Shown one piece after another: positions 22,159-27,798 of a DNA stretch of 35,967 bases. Each line of letters opens with the position of its first letter. Position 1 is the stretch's first letter. A model generated the notes under the pieces. The model did no database searches, was not told the DNA's origin, and worked only from the letters and a program-made list of their open reading frames with translations. The stretch is from the IMG/VR virus record IMGVR_UViG_3300009181_000183, positions 1 through 35,967 of that record. The stretch is one strand, 5' to 3'. This DNA comes from a virus. The position numbers and the translations under genes were made by a program.

Positions 22159-23388
22159 ATGCCTGCCGATCCCATCACCCCATCGCGAGCGGCCTCGTGG
22201 GACAACACGTCCGCTGCCTCCGGGAGCCCACCGAATTCCGCGGCGTGGAACAACGCGTCCGCTGCCTCCGGGAGCCCACCGAATTCCGCGGCGTGGGACA
22301 ACACGTCTGCCGCAAATGCGAGCCCACCGAATTCCGCGGCGTGGAACAACGCGTCTGCCGCAAATGCGAGCCCACCCAATGCGGACCCGTTCGTCAACGC
22401 CACGCCGGATGCCGGACCCGTGGCCGCAAACGTGACCTGCTACGGCCGGCTGACCGCGAACCTGTCGTCCTTCTCCAACGTGACGGGCGCGGACAACGGC
22501 GTCGACCTGTCTGGCCCGGACGCCACGTCGAAACAACGGATGCTCCTGCTCACGGAGCAGAGCGACCAAGCGGAGAACGGCATTTACTACTTCGCCACCG
22601 TTTCGACCAGCATCGCCATCGACGCGTATTTCACGTCCAACGGCGTCTATCAGGTCACCGGCCTGACGGCGAAGCGCATGTACCGCTGGGTGAATGGCAA
22701 CGGCACATCGATCAGCAACGGCAACGTCACGCTCACAGGAACCGGCTACATCGCCGCGACCGCAAGCGGAACGCTCACGATCACCGGTCCGGCGTCTGCC
22801 TCAATCACCAGCACGTTGAACGCCGCCGGTATCGCCCGCGCGACGCTGGCCAACGATTCCACCGAACTGGTGGCTGATCTCATCGCGTCAGGGGTCAACA
22901 TGTCCTCGACGCCGGTCAGGACGTGGTGGCGCCTCACGGCCACGGTGACGACTCCCGGAACGACCCCTGTCGTCTGGGAGAACATCCAGGCCAACATCGC
23001 GAAGACCGACTCCGCGGTCGGGTTCCCAGCGTTCGCCAACACCGCGCCAACGCCGTTCGTCCTGCCGGGAGAACAGGCGCCCGTCGCGATCATCACCGCG
23101 CCCACGGTCAACGTCGTGACACAGTCCGCCACGCTTGTCGCCGGCACCAATTACCTCGTGTCGGTCGGCAGCCGTCTGTCGCCAGTCACCATCAATCTGC
23201 CGGATCCCGGAAGCGTCGGGCAGACAATCGAAATCATCGACGCGACGCTCCAGGCGGGTGTGTACCCGATCACCGTCAACTCGGGCAGCAAGCCCATCGT
23301 TGAGGGAGCTTCGACCATTTTGCTTTCCACTCCCGGCAGTTCACTTCGTCTCACATATTCCGGCGTCTCTTCGACCGGATGGATGTAA
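22159..23388 (+). CDS. repeat-bearing tail fibre-like protein (409 aa)
   Basis: Residues 14-77 are four 16-residue repeats (see the repeat entry), Ser/Asn/Ala/Pro-rich and likely extended. Then comes a segment I know from phage fibres and host-recognition proteins, KQRMLLLTEQSDQAENGIYY, followed by Ser/Thr/Gly beta repeats (TSISNGNVTLTGTGYIAATA). The C-terminal part has LVSVGSRLSPVTINLPDPGS and VGQTIEIIDATLQAGVYPIT, a small jelly-roll-like or beta-helix end common in fibres. It probably helps bind the host surface. The stop lies 5 bases before the next fibre gene's ATG. Confidence 0.7.
   Translation: MPADPITPSRAASWDNTSAASGSPPNSAAWNNASAASGSPPNSAAWDNTSAANASPPNSAAWNNASAANASPPNADPFVNATPDAGPVAANVTCYGRLTANLSSFSNVTGADNGVDLSGPDATSKQRMLLLTEQSDQAENGIYYFATVSTSIAIDAYFTSNGVYQVTGLTAKRMYRWVNGNGTSISNGNVTLTGTGYIAATASGTLTITGPASASITSTLNAAGIARATLANDSTELVADLIASGVNMSSTPVRTWWRLTATVTTPGTTPVVWENIQANIAKTDSAVGFPAFANTAPTPFVLPGEQAPVAIITAPTVNVVTQSATLVAGTNYLVSVGSRLSPVTINLPDPGSVGQTIEIIDATLQAGVYPITVNSGSKPIVEGASTILLSTPGSSLRLTYSGVSSTGWM
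22198..22389 (+). repeat. four 48-bp tandem repeats in the fibre gene, 2x2 variant pattern
   Basis: Copies start at 22198, 22246, 22294 and 22342, each at TGG. Each encodes 16 residues of the type W-(D/N)-N-(T/A)-S-A-A-x-x-S-P-P-N-S-A-A. Copies 1 and 3 read WDNTS, copies 2 and 4 WNNAS; copies 1 and 2 read ASGS, copies 3 and 4 ANAS. All carry CCGAATTCC until the last. Confidence 0.9.
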
Positions 23389-23393
23389 CACCC

Positions 23394-25754
23394 ATGAATA
23401 AACTCCTCATCCTCCTTCTGCTCACGACCTCTGCCTTTGCTCAGGTCGTCGAAAACGCGCATCTGCGGGGCACGACCAACAACGTGCAGACGCAGTTGAA
23501 CGCGAAGCTTCCCGTTGCTGGAGGAACGATGACTGGCCCCATCAATTTTGGTGGCCAGATCGCCGTGAATCTCGGCACGCCATCGGCCTCAACCGACGCG
23601 GCGACCAAGTCCTACGTGGACACCAAGGCCGGACTATACCTGCCGATCGCCGGAGGAACGATGACTGGCCCCATCAATTTCGGCGGACAGATCGCCGGGA
23701 ATCTCGGCACGCCATCGGCCTCGACCGATGCGGCGACCAAGTCCTACGTGGACACCAAGGCCGGACTATACCTGCCGCTCGCGGGCGGCACCATGTCCGG
23801 CGCGCTGAACATGGGCTCCCAGAGGATCACGTTACTGGGCACGCCGACGACCTCTACGGATGCCGCCACCAAGGCATACGTCGATACGGCGATCGGCAAT
23901 GTGAATGTCGCCGCTGCCTTTCCTGATTCCATGGGCGAGATCACCAGGCTTCGCCAGCTGATGGCCGGTACCGGGCGCGCGGGCATCATGGTGTGGCCGC
24001 AGAACAAGGACACCGCTGGGATCACCACGAACAACGGGGATGGCTTCGCCATCACCCGTTGCGTGCGCCGCGTGCCCACCTCGTCGCAGCCCCAGTACTG
24101 GTATCTAAGGGAAATGGGAACGAACACGTGGATGGGCTACCTCACCCAGTCAACGACGTTTGGCACCACCAACGAGACCGCGCCCAACGTTCTCTACTAC
24201 CGGACTCTCAAGCCGATGCTGAAATACCGGGTGGATGCCGGTGGAGCCGTTACGGACAAAGACGGCGGATCCGTGGCGTATCCGATGCTGACCAACGTGG
24301 CCAACAACACGATCACGTTCAGCACTGCCACGATCAACACCTCCACGCGTCGCCTCGGGGTCATCCTCGGCGGCACCTATACTTTCGGAGCGCTCTGCAA
24401 GGTGACGATCACCAACAACACCACGTCGGCCAACGTGATCCCGAACCTTCTGCCCACCGTCCAGAACGGCATCGACAACCTCTCGTGGAGTTCGGGCGTG
24501 ACGGCGCTGGGCGAGTTGACCACGAGCGACTACGTGCTCGATACGCAGGGCGCCCAGATGATGCTGCACAACCAGTGGCACGTGCCCATCGCTGACAACC
24601 TCGATCCCGGCTCCTACACGGTAACTATCACCCTCACGCAGCAGAAGAACAACGACGTCAGCCACAGCGGCGCGCAGCGCGCATACATCGCGTACTTCAC
24701 CTACGGCGGGGACGGGACCACCGAGGCGACCAGCGGCGCGACGCTCGAGGTCTTCGGGCCAGCGAGCTACCGGCAGAAGGTCAGCACCAGCGAGACCTAC
24801 ACCTTCGAGGTGCGGCCGCAGGGCCAGGGTAGCTACGAGTTGATTGGCTGCAACCACGTTAACAGCGGCCGCAGTGGTGAGCAGCTCGACAGCCTGGCGC
24901 ACACCGTCGACGGCCAGACCATCATCCCGTGGGCCAAGACCGCGACGCGGGCCAGAGCCAGCAACGTGGCCACGATCACCACCGCCTCGCCGCATGGCCT
25001 TGTGACGGGCGATCTTGTGACGGTCTCCAAGGTTGGTGCGATCGCCTACAATGCCGAGGATCTGAGCGTTACGGTCACCGGTCTCACCACCTTCACCTAC
25101 GCCAACACCGGCACGGACGAGGGCAGCACGGCCGACACCGCTGGCTTCATGGTGAACCAGCGGCTGTGGCTGGGGCAGAAGATCATGCAGCGGCGGGCCA
25201 CGAGCCTCTGGCATTCGTCCACCAACACGCCGGTCATGTCGTCCGACGTGACCTACGTCTTTGATCGCAGTGGCTGGATCTCCGGGTCAGTGATCACGGC
25301 CCTCATGCCGATCGATTTGGAAAAGACCACCTACCTCGGCCTAAACACGGTATACGGCGGCACCACGTGGGGACCGGAGTTTCCCGGTCAGGTGAACTGG
25401 CGGGTCATCGGAACAACGACGGCCGGCACCTTCTCCGACACCACGACGACCGACGCTAACGTCACTGCCAGCTACGGCAAACACGCCGGATTCCTGGTCT
25501 GGGGTCCCACGCGCGCCACCGCCTACTTCTGCGAGAGCCCGAATCTGCAAATGGCCAACTGGGCCTACGGCAACTTTTTCGCGCAGGATCGCGGATCCAG
25601 CACCGGGGCGCGCGGCACCGCGTGCAGCAGCAAGTTTTACTTCCAGTACACGACGACAAACGCTGTCACCGGGATCTCTTCTGGCACGGTGTTTCGTGTG
25701 CGATGCACTAGGTTGGATGCAGACGTCACGTCGGCGGCCAGCCTGTTCCAATGA
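23394..25754 (+). CDS. large tail fibre with N-terminal signal peptide (786 aa)
   Basis: ATG 23394 follows a C/A-rich leader; an in-frame ATG at 23379 would overlap the upstream gene. The N-terminus MNKLLILLLLTTSAFAQ is a textbook Sec signal peptide with an AFA cleavage site. Then come three 44-residue fibre repeats (GGTMTGPI, later STDAATKSYVDTK). The rest is beta-rich, with a conserved SNVATITTASPHGLVTGD module at about 518-590 also found in the tip protein, and a C-terminal part with many aromatic and Thr residues. The signal is very unusual for a virion part that assembles in the cytoplasm. Likely role: receptor binding, or an exported surface protein. Confidence 0.75.
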   Translation: MNKLLILLLLTTSAFAQVVENAHLRGTTNNVQTQLNAKLPVAGGTMTGPINFGGQIAVNLGTPSASTDAATKSYVDTKAGLYLPIAGGTMTGPINFGGQIAGNLGTPSASTDAATKSYVDTKAGLYLPLAGGTMSGALNMGSQRITLLGTPTTSTDAATKAYVDTAIGNVNVAAAFPDSMGEITRLRQLMAGTGRAGIMVWPQNKDTAGITTNNGDGFAITRCVRRVPTSSQPQYWYLREMGTNTWMGYLTQSTTFGTTNETAPNVLYYRTLKPMLKYRVDAGGAVTDKDGGSVAYPMLTNVANNTITFSTATINTSTRRLGVILGGTYTFGALCKVTITNNTTSANVIPNLLPTVQNGIDNLSWSSGVTALGELTTSDYVLDTQGAQMMLHNQWHVPIADNLDPGSYTVTITLTQQKNNDVSHSGAQRAYIAYFTYGGDGTTEATSGATLEVFGPASYRQKVSTSETYTFEVRPQGQGSYELIGCNHVNSGRSGEQLDSLAHTVDGQTIIPWAKTATRARASNVATITTASPHGLVTGDLVTVSKVGAIAYNAEDLSVTVTGLTTFTYANTGTDEGSTADTAGFMVNQRLWLGQKIMQRRATSLWHSSTNTPVMSSDVTYVFDRSGWISGSVITALMPIDLEKTTYLGLNTVYGGTTWGPEFPGQVNWRVIGTTTAGTFSDTTTTDANVTASYGKHAGFLVWGPTRATAYFCESPNLQMANWAYGNFFAQDRGSSTGARGTACSSKFYFQYTTTNAVTGISSGTVFRVRCTRLDADVTSAASLFQ
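23508..23890 (+). repeat. three 132-bp repeats encoding GGTMTGPI fibre units
   Basis: Units start near 23508, 23640 and 23772, 132 bases (44 codons) apart. The first two are almost identical (AGGTMTGPINFGGQIA, LGTPSASTDAATKSYVDTK); the third is diverged (AGGTMSGALNMGSQRI). This is the well-known fibre-shaft repeat type. Confidence 0.9.
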
Positions 25755-25773
25755 GCCAGCGCATGGTAATTTC

Positions 25774-26106
25774 ATGACATCCACTACGCTCGAAATCAAA
25801 GCCGGCGCGACGTTCCAAGCCACGTTCCTGTACAAGGACCCGGCCGGGGCGGCAATCAACCTCACGGGCTACACCGCCGCGCTCCGCATCCGACGCAGCT
25901 ATTCCGCGGGCTCCACCGATGTGTCCCTGACAAGTTCGTCTGGGATCGTCATCACCGCCGCGGTTGGCCAACTCGACGTGACGATTGCAGCCGCAACCAC
26001 GGCAGGGCTCTCTGGCAGCTACGTCTGGGACCTGTCGGTGACCTCGGGTGGCGGCATCGTCTACTCACTCGCGGGCGGGGCCTGCGTAGTCACACAAAGC
26101 GCATGA
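25774..26106 (+). CDS. small Ig/beta-sandwich protein (110 aa)
   Basis: A beta-sandwich of BppU or phage Ig type is suggested by LEIKAGATFQATFLYKDPAG, then NLTGYTAALRIRRSYS, GIVITAAVGQLDVTIAAATT and GSYVWDLSVTSGGGIVYSLA. Such domains sit on tails or base plates and can bind sugars. It lies directly downstream of the fibre genes and shares an ATGA overlap with the next gene. Confidence 0.65.
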   Translation: MTSTTLEIKAGATFQATFLYKDPAGAAINLTGYTAALRIRRSYSAGSTDVSLTSSSGIVITAAVGQLDVTIAAATTAGLSGSYVWDLSVTSGGGIVYSLAGGACVVTQSA

Positions 26107-26399
26107 GCGATCCAATCGTCATCGTCAGGCCGGTCGTTCGAACGGTCACAATCTCGGCTCCCGGCCCTCAGGGTCCCGCGCCCAAATCTTGGTTCGGGTC
26201 CGTCACGCTGGTTGCCGGAACGGCCACGGTTTCACTTCCCGCGATCACCTCGACGGCGAAGGTTATGAAGTCCAGGAAGACGGCCGGCGGAACCATTGGC
26301 GACCTTACGCACACAATTTCCGCGGGCGTCTCGTTCACGGTCAACAGCGCGAGCGGTTCGGACACGAGCGTCGTTGATTATCTCGTCGTCGACTCGTGA
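26103..26399 (+). CDS. small structural protein with collagen-like APGPQGPA (98 aa)
   Basis: ATGA coupling links it to the Ig-like gene. The N-terminus has SAPGPQGPAPKSW, a short collagen-like stretch seen in tail accessory proteins, and the rest is a beta unit (GSVTLVAGTATVSLPAITST, FTVNSASGSDTSVVDYLVVD). Probably a minor fibre or baseplate accessory. No enzyme motif. Confidence 0.6.
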   Translation: MSDPIVIVRPVVRTVTISAPGPQGPAPKSWFGSVTLVAGTATVSLPAITSTAKVMKSRKTAGGTIGDLTHTISAGVSFTVNSASGSDTSVVDYLVVDS

Positions 26400-26403
26400 G
26401 AGG

Positions 26404-26442
26404 GTGGAAAACGGACGGCTGTTTTCAACTTCCAGATTCTGG
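26404..26442 (+). promoter_or_regulatory. two adjacent inverted repeats before the holin genes
   Basis: GTGGAAAAC (26404-26412) pairs with GTTTTCAAC (26421-26429) with one mismatch and an 8-base loop. CCAGA-T-TCTGG (26432-26442) is a perfect 11-base palindrome. They fill the 82-base gap between the structural and lysis genes, which also contains an A/T-rich run (aaaaaatttt). They could end the upstream transcript or bind a regulator for lysis timing. Confidence 0.4.
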
Positions 26443-26481
26443 CGAGTGGAAAAAATTTTGTTGGATTCAAAGCGGAGCAAA

Positions 26482-26682
26482 ATGAGACTAGCGACGACAA
26501 GGCCAATGGACCACCCCAAACACTACCTCCGCGATGGGCTAGTCGGCGTCATCGCGACCGGGAGCGGCACCGCGGTTTCCCTGATCCACCAGGTCGAGGA
26601 TTGGGTGCGGCTCGCATCTGTGACGATTGGTCTCGTCATCGGACTTTTGACCCTCTGGCGCATGATGCGCCGCGGGAAGTAA
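26482..26682 (+). CDS. holin-like membrane protein, possible dual start (66 aa)
   Basis: Two membrane segments are visible: DGLVGVIATGSGTAVSLI and LASVTIGLVIGLLTLWRMM, with a basic C-terminus (RRGK). This is the layout of small class II holins, which make the membrane holes that start lysis. I chose ATG 26482 because GGAG lies 5 bases upstream; ATG 26506 would give 58 residues and lacks the leading MRLATTRP. Two starts that differ by basic residues recall lambda S105/S107 holin/antiholin. The next gene is a second small membrane protein. Confidence 0.65.
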   Translation: MRLATTRPMDHPKHYLRDGLVGVIATGSGTAVSLIHQVEDWVRLASVTIGLVIGLLTLWRMMRRGK

Positions 26683-26708
26683 ACGCAGCCAAGAAAGGAC
26701 AAAAATAC

Positions 26709-26894
26709 ATGAAGAACTGGAAGACGACGATGGCGGGAATCGGTGCCATCCTCATTGCGGTCGGGGCCGCCGTGAAGGCATTTGCCACCGTTGGAATCGG
26801 TGCGGTTGACCTCGCTACCACGCTCACCGCAATCACCGCGGGAATCGGACTCATTGCGGCCAAGGACGCCAGCAATCCGACCTCGACACCGTGA
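26709..26894 (+). CDS. second small membrane protein, holin-like (61 aa)
   Basis: Two hydrophobic stretches, TMAGIGAILIAVGAAVKAFA and TTLTAITAGIGLIAAK, are joined by a short loop. It has a basic N-terminus and no signal cleavage site. Placement behind a holin-like gene suggests an antiholin or a pinholin partner. Its stop is overlapped by the next GTG (GTGA). Confidence 0.6.
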   Translation: MKNWKTTMAGIGAILIAVGAAVKAFATVGIGAVDLATTLTAITAGIGLIAAKDASNPTSTP

Positions 26895-27067
26895 ATTGGA
26901 TCGAGCAACTGGTGACGGCTCTGCTCAAGTGGGCATCGTCGCTGGCTGCCAAGGACCGAACGAATGAAGACTCTGCGCCTCAGGACCGGCTTCGTGATGA
27001 CCTGCGCGCTCACATTGACGCTTCTGAGCGGGTGCGCGAGCCGGGTGGTCTACGTGAAAAGCGGTGA
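26891..27067 (+). CDS. small lysis-region protein overlapping the lipoprotein gene (58 aa)
   Basis: GTG 26891 overlaps the stop of the membrane-protein gene. The product begins VNWIEQLVTALLKWASSLAA, an amphipathic or weakly membrane-binding helix, and continues charged (QDRLRDDLRAHIDASERVRE). The lipoprotein gene starts inside it in another frame, as Rz1 does inside Rz. It could be an inner-membrane spanin-like part, but the N-terminal helix is too weak for a sure transmembrane call. Confidence 0.5.
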   Translation: MNWIEQLVTALLKWASSLAAKDRTNEDSAPQDRLRDDLRAHIDASERVREPGGLREKR

Positions 27068-27191
27068 CCCCGTGCGGATCGCGGAGCCGGTCAAGGCGCA
27101 TGTGTGGGTCCCGGACGCTTCGGGGAAAATGATCCGTTCGCAAAACCGGATCGTGATCCCAGAAGGCTGGTACGCACTTCCTCGAAACTGA
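26964..27191 (+). CDS. lipoprotein, outer-membrane spanin-like (75 aa)
   Basis: The N-terminus FVMTCALTLTLLSGC ends in a lipobox, so Cys24 would be acylated and the protein held at a membrane, most likely the outer one. The mature part (ASRVVYVKSGDPVRIAEPVK, later NRIVIPEGWYALPR) matches a short phage lipoprotein family often found beside holins. It has 75 residues and overlaps the upstream gene. Together they may do the job of Rz/Rz1 in joining membranes at lysis; the family role is inference. Confidence 0.72.
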   Translation: MKTLRLRTGFVMTCALTLTLLSGCASRVVYVKSGDPVRIAEPVKAHVWVPDASGKMIRSQNRIVIPEGWYALPRN

Positions 27192-27217
27192 AACCCAGAA
27201 CCGAAAGAAACCACCCC

Positions 27218-27598
27218 ATGACTGACAGCATGGCAACCCTCCACGGCGGCACGAAAGTCGTCGCCCGCTACAACGACGGGACCACCGGCGAAGTGTTCGT
27301 CCGGCAACTCCCGATCCGCAGCCTACAGGACTACCTCGCCACGCTCGACGACGAGCCGGCGCGGTTGGAACTCGTCTGCGACAAACCGAAAGGCTGGGCC
27401 GACTCGCTCACTATCGAATCCCACACCGCGCTTCTGGCGGCGGGGGAGGAGACCAACGAGCAGAATTTTTTCGCGTGGCTCCGTCGCCGGGTCGGCCGGC
27501 AGGAGCAACTGGCGCCGGGATCCAGCGGGGAGTTGGGCAAGCGCCTGCTGTCAGCCTCCCCGACTGGGTTGCCGAGTGCGCGATCCGCTGCGGTCTAA
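27218..27598 (+). CDS. tail assembly chaperone, G-like (126 aa)
   Basis: A C/A-rich leader (aaagaaaccaccccATG) precedes the start. The protein has an N-terminal beta part (GTKVVARYNDGTTGEVFVRQ) and a helical, charged middle (LQDYLATLDDEPARLELVCD, LLAAGEETNEQNFF). Its place before the tape measure gene, and the frameshift site at its 3' third, identify it as the G product of the G/GT pair, which coats tape measure during tail assembly. Ribosomes that do not shift make this 126-residue form. Confidence 0.78.
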   Translation: MTDSMATLHGGTKVVARYNDGTTGEVFVRQLPIRSLQDYLATLDDEPARLELVCDKPKGWADSLTIESHTALLAAGEETNEQNFFAWLRRRVGRQEQLAPGSSGELGKRLLSASPTGLPSARSAAV

Positions 27599-27798
27599 CG
27601 CTGGCTCAGGCGTTGGATCACAGTCCGGCGCAACTCCAACTCATGGTTCGGGCTCGTGCCCGGATCGACGCAAGCGACGGTCTCCTTGACCTGCACACCA
27701 GCTACGCCGCGGCAGTCGCAGCGATGGTTAAGGAGGGAAAGACCGTGATGGACAAATTGCAGAAGGACTTGGTGAAAAGGGCTCGTGGCTATGGCTGA
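27218..27798 (+). CDS. frameshifted tail assembly chaperone, GT-like (193 aa)
   Basis: A -1 shift at TTTTTTC (27466-27472) joins codons 1-85 of the G-like frame to a downstream frame that ends at 27798. That frame then reads SLPDWVAECAIRCGLTLAQA, LDHSPAQLQLMVRARARID and MVKEGKTVMDKLQKDLVKRA, a helical, coherent domain. It has no well-placed start of its own. This is the standard G/GT arrangement in long-tailed phages. Its stop overlaps the tape measure start region. Confidence 0.82.
27466..27472 (+). other. programmed -1 frameshift slippery site T TTT TTC
   Basis: In the G-like frame the codons are AAT TTT TTC, so the heptamer T TTT TTC fits the X XXY YYZ rule exactly. The -1 frame opens directly into the T-like domain. 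A GC-rich stretch follows that could fold as a stimulator. Confidence 0.8.

Noticed and set aside
22198-22389. CRISPR-like array
   Set aside because: The repeats are contiguous, in frame, and have no unique spacers; they are coding repeats.
22159-25754. Diversity-generating retroelement acting on the fibre genes
   Set aside because: There is no reverse transcriptase and no template/variable repeat pair with adenine-biased differences in the window.
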